Positions 8,438-15,341 are shown, numbered from the stretch's first letter. The stretch: 20,757 bases of DNA from an uncultured Gammaproteobacteria bacterium (GCA_929200175.1 CAKMYR010000010.1:1-20757), one strand, 5' to 3'. Numbers and translations are program-made. Notes: generated by a model from the sequence alone, not told the origin.

Positions 8438-9109
8438 ATGAAACAATCTAATTTTATAGCCCCATCAATTTTATCTGCCAATTTTGCTAAACTTGGTGAA
8501 GAAGTTGATAATGTAATTCAAGCTGGCGCTGATATAGTGCATTTTGATGTTATGGATAATCACTATGTGCCTAATCTAACCATTGGGCCTTTAGTATGCG
8601 AAGCATTAAGAAATCATGGAGTTACAAATCCAATAGATGTACATTTAATGATTAAACCAGTAGACAGAATAATACCTGATTTTGCTAAAGCTGGAGCTAG
8701 CTATATTACATTTCACCCAGAAGCATCAGAGCATATAGATAGAACAATTGAATTAATTAAAGAGCAAGGCTGTAAGGCTGGCTTAGTTTTTAATCCAGCA
8801 ACACCTCTTAATTTTTTAGAACATGTTTTAGATAAGCTAGACATGATCTTATTAATGTCTGTTAATCCAGGATTTGGAGGGCAGTCTTTCATTGATAGCA
8901 CCATTGAAAAAATCAAAGTAGTCCGTAAGATTATTGATGAATCAAAACTTAAAATCCGACTAGAAGTTGATGGCGGGGTCAAAATCTCTAATATTGCAAA
9001 AATAGCAGCAGCTGGAGCTGATACTTTCGTTGCTGGCTCTGCAATATTTAATACTAAAGACTATAAAAAAACCATTACTGAAATGCGCTCTGAATTAAAA
9101 AAAATATAG
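8438..9109 (+). CDS. rpe: ribulose-phosphate 3-epimerase
   Basis: Rpe interconverts xylulose-5-phosphate and ribulose-5-phosphate; the latter is the substrate of the phosphoribulokinase encoded at 17763. The 223-residue TIM barrel shows APSILSANFAKLGEE, the metal ligands His35 and Asp37 in VHFDVMD, His69 in DVHLMI, the phosphate loop MSVNPGFGGQSF (140-151), Asp178 in LEVDGGV and the second phosphate site AGSAIF. The ATG is preceded by AAAGG (8426-8430) at 7 nt spacing, the clearest ribosome site in this operon. It is the last gene of the rplY-to-rpe run; no convincing hairpin terminator follows before the rpsB promoter. Confidence 0.95.
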   Translation: MKQSNFIAPSILSANFAKLGEEVDNVIQAGADIVHFDVMDNHYVPNLTIGPLVCEALRNHGVTNPIDVHLMIKPVDRIIPDFAKAGASYITFHPEASEHIDRTIELIKEQGCKAGLVFNPATPLNFLEHVLDKLDMILLMSVNPGFGGQSFIDSTIEKIKVVRKIIDESKLKIRLEVDGGVKISNIAKIAAAGADTFVAGSAIFNTKDYKKTITEMRSELKKI

Positions 9110-9113
9110 TTTC

Positions 9114-9142
9114 TTGCTTGTGATTTAAAATTATGGGATAAT
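9114..9142 (+). promoter_or_regulatory. strong extended -10 promoter of rpsB-tsf
   Basis: TTGCTT (9114-9119), a 17-nt spacer, and GATAAT (9137-9142) preceded by TGG form a good sigma-70 promoter with an extended -10 (TGN). The predicted start is near 9149, inside the palindrome CTTTTTAAAAAG (9147-9158). It begins 5 bp after the rpe stop, so rpsB-tsf can be transcribed independently of the upstream operon. Confidence 0.65.
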
Positions 9143-9148
9143 CCTCCT

Positions 9149-9249
9149 TTTTAAAAAGCATTTTAAGAGTAGCGCTAATCATATTTGTAGGTTAAATTAG
9201 TAAACTATATATAAAACACTACCTTAATAAATATTAAAACTTAAAAACT
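9149..9249 (+). promoter_or_regulatory. rpsB 5' leader, possible S2 autoregulatory RNA
   Basis: About 100 nt of untranslated leader lie between the predicted start and the rpsB ATG. No Shine-Dalgarno sequence precedes the ATG; the last 15 nt are A-rich. GTAGGTT (9187-9193) can pair with AAC-A-CTAC (9215-9222) as a bulged stem. In E. coli the rpsB leader is the site of feedback by S2; that the same holds here is inferred from position only. Confidence 0.35.
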
Positions 9250-10191
9250 ATGGCACAAACATCAATGAAAAAAATGCTGTTGTCTGGCGTACATTTTGGA
9301 CATCGTAGCAGGTTTTGGAATCCAAAAATGAAGCCTTATATATACGGCTCAAGAAATGATATTCATATTATTAACTTAGAACATACACTTCCTTTATTTA
9401 ATGATGCTTTAAACTTTGTAAGCAAAGTGGTAGCAGATGGCGGCTCTATTTTATTTGTTGGCACCAAAAAAGCTGCCAACTCAATAATAAAAGAAGAAGC
9501 TATCCGCTGTGGAATGCCTTATGTAAACAACAGATGGTTGGGCGGCATGTTAACAAACCATAAAACCATAAAATCATCTATTAGTCGTTTAAAAGATCTT
9601 GAGTTTTTAGCAGAAAATAATTTTGCTAAATTTGGCAAAAAAGAAGGACTAATGATGACCAGAGAAATAAAAAAACTAGAAAAGAATCTAGGAGGTATAA
9701 AAAATTTAAATGGTTTGCCTGATGTTGTTTTTGTGGTTGATATTGGTGCTGAAAAAAATGCTGTTAATGAAGCTAAAAAACTTAATATACCTTTGATTGG
9801 AGTTGTTGATACCAACAATAATCCAGAAGGTATTGATTATGTTATTCCCGGCAATGATGACTCAATTAGAGCAATAAAATTTTACGCCAGAGAAATATCT
9901 AGCACTATATTAGAAACTAAGGTTGCTGTAGCTGCATCTGCAGCAAAAAACAAAGAAGAGGTTCCTAAAAAAATAATCTTAACCAAAAGCCCAACCGACA
10001 TAAAAAAAGAAAAAGAAAATGAAACAAAACCCAAAGACAATGTTGATGCTAAAGAAAAGCCGGTTATAAGTAAAGAATCATTAGCTAAAATGAAAAAAAG
10101 TGAATTAGTTGATTACGCTAAGAAAAATAATATTAAGATAAAATCCAATAATACTAAATCTGAAATTATTGAAACCATTTGCAACTTATAA
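9250..10191 (+). CDS. rpsB: 30S ribosomal protein S2 with C-terminal extension
   Basis: S2 is an essential small-subunit protein assembled late on the 30S surface. Residues 1-225 are standard S2: LLSGVHFGHRSRFWNPKMKPYIYG, ILFVGTKKAA (68-77), NNRWLGGMLTN (93-103), LPDVVFVVDIGAEKNAV (156-172) and GVVDTNNNPEGIDYVIPGNDDS (184-205). Usual S2 proteins end near residue 240; this one has 313. Residues 226-274 are a charged Lys/Glu-rich linker, and 275-310 (SLAKMKKSELVDYAKKNNIK ...TKSEIIETI) resemble a small helix-extended-helix SAP/Rho-N-like nucleic-acid-binding motif. No SD precedes the ATG. It forms an operon with tsf (12-bp gap). S2 identity is certain; the tail's role is unknown. Confidence 0.96.
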   Translation: MAQTSMKKMLLSGVHFGHRSRFWNPKMKPYIYGSRNDIHIINLEHTLPLFNDALNFVSKVVADGGSILFVGTKKAANSIIKEEAIRCGMPYVNNRWLGGMLTNHKTIKSSISRLKDLEFLAENNFAKFGKKEGLMMTREIKKLEKNLGGIKNLNGLPDVVFVVDIGAEKNAVNEAKKLNIPLIGVVDTNNNPEGIDYVIPGNDDSIRAIKFYAREISSTILETKVAVAASAAKNKEEVPKKIILTKSPTDIKKEKENETKPKDNVDAKEKPVISKESLAKMKKSELVDYAKKNNIKIKSNNTKSEIIETICNL

Positions 10192-10203
10192 TAAAAGGAA
10201 ATT

Positions 10204-11085
10204 ATGGAAGTTACAGCCGCGCTAGTTAAAGAATTAAGAACCAGAACTGGCTCTGGAATGATGGAATGCAAAAAAGCACTAAAACAAGCCAATGGGGACA
10301 TAGACTCAGCAATTGAAATAATGCGTAAGTCTGGAGCTGCTAAAGCATCAAAAAAAGCTGGAAGAATTGCAGCTGAAGGGATAGTTGATATAAAAATAGA
10401 CAAAGACAATAAAACAGCAATAATTATAGAGGTTAATTCTGAAACAGACTTTGTTACTAAAACTCAAAACTTTATTGATTTTGTTAATAAATTAAGCTCA
10501 TTAGCCCTTAAAACAAAGCCATCAAGTATTGAAGATTTTTTAACTCAAAAACTAGAAAATGATATCGATATAAACGAAGCAAAGGAAGAAATTATTGCAA
10601 ATGTAGGTGAAAATATTGCAATTAGAAGAGTAAAAACAATAACAGGCAATAATAATGAACATATAGGACACTATAAACATGGCCATAAAATTGCTGTGTT
10701 GGCGTTATTAGAAGGCGGCGATAGTAATATCGCAAAAGATATCGCAATGCATATAGCTGCATCTAACCCAGAATGTATTAATGAAGAACAACTTCCAAAA
10801 GAGTTGCTTGAAAAAGAAAAAGAGATTTTTTTTGAACAAGCGAAAAAATCTGGCAAACCAGATAATATTATCGAAAAAATGATTGTGGGACGCTTAAAAA
10901 AATTCGTCAAAGATACTACTTTATATGGCCAGTCGTTTATTAAAAATCCAGAAATAAGTGTTGCTGATCTTTTAAACTCAAATAACGCAAAAGTTAAACT
11001 TTTTATAAGGTTTGAAGTCGGAGAAGGCATTGATAAAAAGACTGAAAACTTTTCCCAAGAGGTAATGGCCCAAGCTAGGCTATAA
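10204..11085 (+). CDS. tsf: translation elongation factor Ts
   Basis: EF-Ts is the nucleotide-exchange factor that regenerates EF-Tu-GTP. The 293-residue product shows the N-terminal UBA-like domain with VKELRTRTGSGMMECKKAL (8-26), the EF-Tu-contact motif TDFVTK (81-86; usually TDFVA+), and the C-terminal IRFEVGEGI segment. Length fits the family (about 283-295). ATG 10204 has AAAAGGA at 10194-10200. The gene follows rpsB by 12 bp, the universal rpsB-tsf pairing, and is closed by a hairpin terminator at 11098-11133. Confidence 0.96.
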   Translation: MEVTAALVKELRTRTGSGMMECKKALKQANGDIDSAIEIMRKSGAAKASKKAGRIAAEGIVDIKIDKDNKTAIIIEVNSETDFVTKTQNFIDFVNKLSSLALKTKPSSIEDFLTQKLENDIDINEAKEEIIANVGENIAIRRVKTITGNNNEHIGHYKHGHKIAVLALLEGGDSNIAKDIAMHIAASNPECINEEQLPKELLEKEKEIFFEQAKKSGKPDNIIEKMIVGRLKKFVKDTTLYGQSFIKNPEISVADLLNSNNAKVKLFIRFEVGEGIDKKTENFSQEVMAQARL

Positions 11086-11097
11086 AAATTTAAATAT

Positions 11098-11133
11098 AAC
11101 CAACAATTAAAAAATAATTATATTTGGTTTTTT
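11098..11133. terminator. bidirectional terminator between tsf and tRNA-Leu
   Basis: AACCAA (11098-11103) pairs with TTGGTT (11124-11129), with a nested AATTA/TAATT stem, and is followed by a T run on the plus strand (to 11133). On the minus strand the same hairpin is followed by an AT-rich tract ending in TTTTT, so it could also stop the tpiA-secG-tRNA transcript. It lies between convergent units, as expected. Confidence 0.6.
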
Positions 11134-11144
11134 GATTTAAATAT

Positions 11145-11231
11145 TGGTGCCGATGGCCGGATTCGAACCGGCAAAAGCCTAAGCTAACCACCCCCTCAAG
11201 ATGGCGCGTATACCAGTTTCGCCACATCGGC
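11145..11231 (-). tRNA. leuU: tRNA-Leu (anticodon GAG)
   Basis: The reverse strand folds as an 87-nt class II tRNA with an encoded CCA end (11145-11147). The acceptor stem GCCGATG/CATCGGC (11225-11231 with 11149-11155) is perfectly paired; the T arm is GCCGG-TTCGAAT-CCGGC; the anticodon stem CCATC/GGTGG encloses loop TTGAGGG with anticodon GAG (11195-11197); a long variable arm (AGC...GCT stem) marks tRNA-Leu. GAG reads CUC/CUU codons. It lies 10 bp after secG, the same secG-leuU arrangement as in E. coli, so it is probably processed from the secG transcript. Confidence 0.96.
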
Positions 11232-11241
11232 AAAATAATAA

Positions 11242-11610
11242 TTAATTATCAGAATTAGGTATTTCGTCGATTTTAGGAATATTGATATCTTCCTCTGTAG
11301 AGGTATTAGGCAGGTCTTCTGTTTCTATTTCAACAACATCTTGCATAACGCTTTCGCTTTGCTCTATTGTTCCTGCTGTATTGCTTGTTGCTAAATAAGC
11401 TAAAGTAAGGCTAGTTAAAAAGAAAAAAATAGCAATAGTAGCAGTTACCTTGTATAAAAAAGAATTAGCTCCACGAGCGCCAAACATAGATCCTGAAGAA
11501 CCAGAACCAAAAGCTGCGCCAACCTCAGAACCTTTTCCCTGCTGAATTAAAACAAGAAAAACTAGACACAATGCTAGCAATATATGAAATGTCAAAATTA
11601 CATTAAACAC
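11242..11610 (-). CDS. secG: preprotein translocase subunit SecG
   Basis: SecG is the small SecYEG subunit that assists protein export through the inner membrane. The 122-residue product has two hydrophobic helices (about 3-23 and 52-74) joined by a conserved cytoplasmic loop, LIQQGKGSEVGAAFGSGSSG..FGARG, which is the family signature. The C-terminal 40 residues are acidic and probably disordered. The start is GTG at 11610, supported by a GGAG ribosome site on the minus strand (plus coordinates 11618-11621) at 7 nt spacing; no in-frame ATG is available nearby. It lies 65 bp downstream of tpiA and 10 bp before tRNA-Leu, a common gammaproteobacterial order. Confidence 0.95.
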   Translation of the reverse strand: MFNVILTFHILLALCLVFLVLIQQGKGSEVGAAFGSGSSGSMFGARGANSFLYKVTATIAIFFFLTSLTLAYLATSNTAGTIEQSESVMQDVVEIETEDLPNTSTEEDINIPKIDEIPNSDN

Positions 11611-11633
11611 TTTAATTCTCCAAAAAATACATA

Positions 11634-11639
11634 ATTATA
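11634..11639 (-). promoter_or_regulatory. possible -10 of a secG promoter
   Basis: On the minus strand TATAAT, preceded by TG, lies 23 nt before the secG GTG. The matching -35 position reads AAAACA, which is weak. It may give secG-tRNA-Leu a start separate from tpiA. Confidence 0.35.
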
Positions 11640-11675
11640 CAGCGTGGTATTTATATTGTTTTTAATAACCTTATT

Positions 11676-12422
11676 TTAAACAGAAGCACATATTTGTAAA
11701 AAGTCTTTTGCCTTAAGCGATGCCCCACCAATCAACCCGCCATCAATATCAGCACAATCTAAAAGGCTCTTGGCGTTTGCTGGATTCATGCTACCGCCAT
11801 AGAGAATTTGAGTTTTTTCTGCAATATCAGCATTATGTTTAGCAAGCAAACCACGAATAAAGGCATGGGTTTCTTGCGCCTCTTTTGGTGTTGCTGTAAC
11901 CCCGGTACCAATCGCCCAAACTGGCTCATAAGCTACAATAATATCTCTAAAAGCATTTATTCCTAAAAATTCAATTACAGCATTAATTTGGCGCCCAACA
12001 ATATCTTTTGTTTTGCCAGCATTTTTTTCTTCTAATGATTCCCCAATACAAAATATTGGCGTTAACTTATTATCTATTGCAACTTGTACCTTTTTAGCAA
12101 CAGTTTTATCTTTTTCCCCATATAACATTCTGCGCTCTGAATGTCCAACAATTACGTATTCTGCACTAAAGTCTTTAATCATTTTAGCGCTTACTTCGCC
12201 AGTAAAAGCGCCTTCGGTATTTGTATTTACATTTTGTGCACCCAAATATAATTTTGAGTTTACTATAAGGCTTTGAACTTGGTTAAGATATGGAAATGGG
12301 ACGCACAGAATAATTTTAGCATCAGCTTTTGGTAAACCAGCAAGCATCTCTTTAACAAGTTTTTCGGTTTTTTGCTTTGAGGCATTCATCTTCCAGTTGC
12401 CAGCAATAATTTTTTGACGCAT
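11676..12422 (-). CDS. tpiA: triosephosphate isomerase
   Basis: TpiA interconverts dihydroxyacetone phosphate and glyceraldehyde-3-phosphate, needed in glycolysis/gluconeogenesis and in the Calvin-cycle regeneration phase. The 248-residue TIM barrel keeps its catalytic residues: Asn9/Lys11 in GNWKMN, His94 in VGHSERR, Glu166 in AYEPVWAIGTG (loop 6), with YGGSMNP and IDGGLIGGASL binding phosphate. The ATG (12420-12422) lacks a clear SD. It is transcribed away from dnaA across a 187-bp divergent spacer and leads the tpiA-secG-tRNA-Leu unit. Confidence 0.97.
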   Translation of the reverse strand: MRQKIIAGNWKMNASKQKTEKLVKEMLAGLPKADAKIILCVPFPYLNQVQSLIVNSKLYLGAQNVNTNTEGAFTGEVSAKMIKDFSAEYVIVGHSERRMLYGEKDKTVAKKVQVAIDNKLTPIFCIGESLEEKNAGKTKDIVGRQINAVIEFLGINAFRDIIVAYEPVWAIGTGVTATPKEAQETHAFIRGLLAKHNADIAEKTQILYGGSMNPANAKSLLDCADIDGGLIGGASLKAKDFLQICASV

Positions 12423-12447
12423 ATATATTTATAAGTTATAAGTAGCG

Positions 12448-12455
12448 ATATAATA
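12448..12455 (-). promoter_or_regulatory. possible -10 element for tpiA
   Basis: On the minus strand GGTATTAT lies about 25 nt before the tpiA ATG. It has the same GG-preceded -10 form seen before other genes here. The -35 position at 17 nt reads TTTATT, a poor match. Confidence 0.35.
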
Positions 12456-12528
12456 CCTTATTTGCTTATTAAAATAAACCTCCTATTCTAAAATATATAA
12501 AGCTCAACAATTAAAACAAAAAAGGTTT

Positions 12529-12556
12529 TTGTTTATAAATTTTTATTTTGTATAGA
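12529..12556 (+). promoter_or_regulatory. possible dnaA promoter overlapping a dyad
   Basis: TTGTTT (12529-12534) and TATAGA (12551-12556) are 16 nt apart and could drive dnaA, with a start near 12563. The -35 forms one arm of a perfect 9-bp inverted repeat, AAACAAAAA/TTTTTGTTT (12514-12522 and 12526-12534, 3-nt loop). AAGAGG (12599-12604) is the dnaA ribosome site. No clear DnaA box lies in this spacer, so classic autorepression is not evident. Confidence 0.35.
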
Positions 12557-12609
12557 TTAAAATTAATATAAAATTTATAAAATGATTTTATATTTTTTAA
12601 GAGGTTTTA

Positions 12610-13917
12610 ATGTCCAAAACATGGGATAAATGTCTTACCACTTTAGAACAAACACTTCCTTTGCAAACATTTAGTTTGTGGGTTAAGCCTATAAATGTCA
12701 TAGAAAGATTAGACGATATTTCTTTATTAGCTCCAGACCAAGAGTCTTTTGATTATATAAATCAAAATCTAAAAAAAGAAATAAAAAATGCAATAACTAG
12801 ACATAACAAAAAATTGAAAATTTTTATAGCTATAAATAAAAAAAAATCATCAATAAAAAACACCAGTCATAACAAATACAGCACCCCATTAACAGATGAT
12901 TATACTTTTGATAATCTAGTTACAGGTGATGCTAATCAAGTAGCTTATACTTCTGCTATTAATATTGCCAACAATATAGATAATTCAACCTACTCTCCTT
13001 TTATCTTATATGGTGCTTCTGGGCTTGGCAAAACTCATTTAATGCAATCTGTTGGGCATTTTGTAAAGAAAAAAACCCGCAATACCAGAGTTGTTTATTC
13101 ACCCCTTATAAATTTTGTTAAGAATATTACTTCTAGCTTAAGACATAATAATATAGAAGAGCTAAAAGATTTTTATAACTCTGCTGATTTGTTACTAATT
13201 GACGACATTCATTTAATTTCTGGCAAAGAAAAATCGCAAGAAGAATTGTTTCATATTTTAGATTTTTTATTTAACAACAAAAAACAAATAATTCTAACTT
13301 GTGATCAGCAGCCAAGAAGTATTAAAAAAACAGAAACAAGATTATTAACAAGACTTTCTCAAGGCTTAACTCTTGAATTAACCAAACCAGAACTAGAAAT
13401 GCGTGCTGCTATTTTGTTAAAAAAGGCCACCAGTGAAAAAATAAATATTAAATTAAGCGAAGATGTTGCTTTATTTATCGCTAGTAATATATCTTCTAAT
13501 GTTAGGGATTTAGAGGGTGCGTTATTGAAACTAAAGGCTTTTATTCATTTCTCAAATAAAGAAAATAATGATATCTCTATAGAGTTTGTAAAAAACGCTT
13601 TAAGCGATTTACTTAAACCAAAACTTACAAGTATTGATATTAATGATATCCAAAAAGAAACAGCCAAACATTATTCTATTACAGTTTCAGATTTAAGCTC
13701 TAAAAGTCGTAAACAAAATATAGTTTTAGCAAGACAGATGGCCATATTCATAGCTTATGAATTAACAAATCTTTCTCTTAAAAAAATAGGTAATAATTTT
13801 GGCAAAAGAGACCATACAACGATTATGCATTCTCTTAATAAAATAAAAAAAACACTAACAGACGAAACAATCAAAAAAGATTACGAATTAATAAAGCTAA
13901 AAATAACAAGTGTATAA
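12610..13917 (+). CDS. dnaA: chromosomal replication initiator protein DnaA
   Basis: DnaA binds DnaA boxes at the origin and opens the duplex. At 435 residues it is shorter than E. coli DnaA (467), mainly because the domain II linker is only about 15 residues (80-95). Domain I (1-75) starts WDKCLTTLEQTLPLQTFSLWV. Domain III (about 97-330) has TFDNLVTGDANQVAY, Walker A GASGLGKT (135-142), Walker B LLLIDD (194-199) and the TRLLTRLSQGL region near 243-253, where the usual SRF.WGL reads TRLSQGL. Domain IV holds the DnaA signature with SLKKIGNNFGKRDHTTIMHS (389-408), the box-binding helix-turn-helix. ATG 12610 has AAGAGG 5 nt upstream. It is followed by dnaN and gyrB; no rpmH lies upstream. Confidence 0.97.
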   Translation: MSKTWDKCLTTLEQTLPLQTFSLWVKPINVIERLDDISLLAPDQESFDYINQNLKKEIKNAITRHNKKLKIFIAINKKKSSIKNTSHNKYSTPLTDDYTFDNLVTGDANQVAYTSAINIANNIDNSTYSPFILYGASGLGKTHLMQSVGHFVKKKTRNTRVVYSPLINFVKNITSSLRHNNIEELKDFYNSADLLLIDDIHLISGKEKSQEELFHILDFLFNNKKQIILTCDQQPRSIKKTETRLLTRLSQGLTLELTKPELEMRAAILLKKATSEKINIKLSEDVALFIASNISSNVRDLEGALLKLKAFIHFSNKENNDISIEFVKNALSDLLKPKLTSIDINDIQKETAKHYSITVSDLSSKSRKQNIVLARQMAIFIAYELTNLSLKKIGNNFGKRDHTTIMHSLNKIKKTLTDETIKKDYELIKLKITSV

Positions 13918-14069
13918 ATACTTTATAAGGTTGTTTAAAATTGTGGATATATCTTAATTTTGTAAATTAATAAATTTTTATACACATATATACACTTTTT
14001 TTTAAACAAAGATATAGATACAAAAAACGTTTATAATTTAAGAAAAAATCAATTTATCAACTTAAATTA
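13918..14069. other. candidate oriC region with DnaA-box-like sites
   Basis: The 204-bp spacer between dnaA and dnaN is extremely AT-rich. It holds TTATACACA (13978-13986), an exact match to the TTATNCACA consensus; a degenerate copy exactly 10 bp on, ATATACACT (13988-13996); and TGTGGATAT (13942-13950), the reverse complement of a box with one mismatch. A further 7/9 match is TTATCAACT (14054-14062). Such clusters beside dnaA often mark the origin or a DnaA-regulated promoter. Only one box is perfect, and genes on the left (1-11 kb) point toward this site, so origin status is uncertain. Confidence 0.4.
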
Positions 14070-14097
14070 TTGACACTAATAATAATAAATTTATAAT
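14070..14097 (+). promoter_or_regulatory. consensus sigma-70 promoter of dnaN
   Basis: A perfect -35 TTGACA (14070-14075) and a perfect -10 TATAAT (14092-14097) are separated by 16 nt, close to the 17-nt optimum. The start would fall near 14104, leaving a leader of about 18 nt before the ATG at 14122. It is the best promoter match in the window and shows dnaN can be expressed apart from dnaA. Confidence 0.75.
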
Positions 14098-14121
14098 ATA
14101 ATTTTAATTAATAAGTTCAAA

Positions 14122-15231
14122 ATGAATGTAACCATATCGGCCGGCGAGATATTAAAACCACTACAATCAGTTATAGGTGCTGTTGAAAACAAACAAACAA
14201 TACCTATAATCTCGCATGTATTAGTGGAGATAAAAAACAAAGAAATTAAAATAACAGCGACAGATATGGAAGTAGAATTATCGTCTAGTTGTAAAATCAA
14301 ATCAAATGAAAATATTGTATTTACTGCTTACGCTAAAAATTTAGTAGATATTGTTAAAAAAATACCAATAGATACAAATATTGATTTAGTTATAGAAGAA
14401 AATTCAATCCATATTAAATCAGGAAAAAATTTATTTAAGCTGAACACTTTTAACTATAAAGAATTTCCATTATTTAAAAAAAATAAAAATATAGATGTTA
14501 TTAAAATTGAAAGTGACAAACTAAAAGAAATTATAGAAAAAACAAGCTTCTCTATGGGCATTCAAGATATAAGGTCATACTTAAATGGATTATATATAGA
14601 GGCAGAAAACGATGATATTGTAATGGTTTCAACAGACGGACATCGTTTATCTATTGGTAAAACTAAACAAAAAAATAATTTAAAAAATAAAAAAAGTATG
14701 ATATTGCCTAAAAAGGCGGTAGTAGAGCTTAGTAAAATCATTAGTGATGATAGCAAAAAAAAAGAAGAGGTAGATATACATATTGGGGAAAATTATTTTT
14801 ATTTAACCAACAATACTACTACAATAAATAGCAGATTAATTGATGGTAATTTTCCAGACTATAATAAAGTAATGCCAGTTGATTATGAGAATAATATAGT
14901 TATAAATCGAAAAGATTTTTTAAATAGTTTAGATCAGGCATCTGTTTTTGTAGAAGGAAATACAAAAGGAGCTAAATTTATTTTTAAAAACTCCACTCTT
15001 GATATTTTTTCTAAATCTGAAAAAGGACAATCTAAAGTTCAAACAAAAACTGAAAAATTTAATGAAAAAATAGAAGTAACATTTAATATAAGCTACATAA
15101 TAGCTATTTTAGAAAAGCTTTTCACTGATGAAATAAATATAGTACTATCAAAAGAAGAAAACCAGCCTTGTTTATTAAGTAATGTTGGTTATGAAGACTA
15201 TAAATATGTAGTAATGCCGATGAGAGTATAG
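14122..15231 (+). CDS. dnaN: DNA polymerase III beta sliding clamp
   Basis: DnaN forms the dimeric ring that tethers polymerase III and other enzymes to DNA. The 369-residue length is normal (E. coli 366). Three clamp domains are recognisable: domain 1 with TIPIISHVLVEI (27-38) and ATDMEVEL, domain 2 with SFSMGIQDIRSYLNGLYIE and STDGHRLSIGK (about 172-182), and domain 3 ending in the diagnostic VMPMRV C-terminus. It is unusually lysine-, asparagine- and isoleucine-rich, as expected at this base composition. There is no SD; the ATG lies just after a consensus promoter. recF, the usual next gene, is missing. Confidence 0.96.
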   Translation: MNVTISAGEILKPLQSVIGAVENKQTIPIISHVLVEIKNKEIKITATDMEVELSSSCKIKSNENIVFTAYAKNLVDIVKKIPIDTNIDLVIEENSIHIKSGKNLFKLNTFNYKEFPLFKKNKNIDVIKIESDKLKEIIEKTSFSMGIQDIRSYLNGLYIEAENDDIVMVSTDGHRLSIGKTKQKNNLKNKKSMILPKKAVVELSKIISDDSKKKEEVDIHIGENYFYLTNNTTTINSRLIDGNFPDYNKVMPVDYENNIVINRKDFLNSLDQASVFVEGNTKGAKFIFKNSTLDIFSKSEKGQSKVQTKTEKFNEKIEVTFNISYIIAILEKLFTDEINIVLSKEENQPCLLSNVGYEDYKYVVMPMRV

Positions 15232-15308
15232 GTGTTTATTATTGCCTAATCTAACAAAAGATACAACTAAAATCTAAATAACAAAAATAAAATAGCCCTA
15301 TCATTAAT

Positions 15309-15316
15309 GGTATAAT
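15309..15316 (+). promoter_or_regulatory. extended -10 promoter element of gyrB
   Basis: A perfect TATAAT (15311-15316) preceded by TGG gives an extended -10 in the 110-bp gap between dnaN and gyrB; the -35 position (around 15288-15293) reads TAAAAT and is weak. Predicted start near 15323, leaving a leader of about 19 nt before the ATG at 15342. The rest of the gap shows no remnant of recF. Confidence 0.55.
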
Positions 15317-15341
15317 AATATTCATTTAATAGTGTTTTTAA

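Noticed and set aside
9147..9158. CTTTTTAAAAAG palindrome as an rpe terminator
   Set aside because: It has no loop and falls at the predicted rpsB start site; A/T palindromes of this length arise by chance here.
10671..11030. 119-codon minus-strand ORF inside tsf
   Set aside because: It lies wholly opposite a certain gene; its composition is the complement of tsf codons, with no family motif or ribosome site.
12983..13653. dnaA as a divergent or damaged copy because the box VII region reads TRLSQGL
   Set aside because: Walker motifs, the arginine in that loop and the DnaA signature are intact and the frame is unbroken, so this is ordinary divergence.
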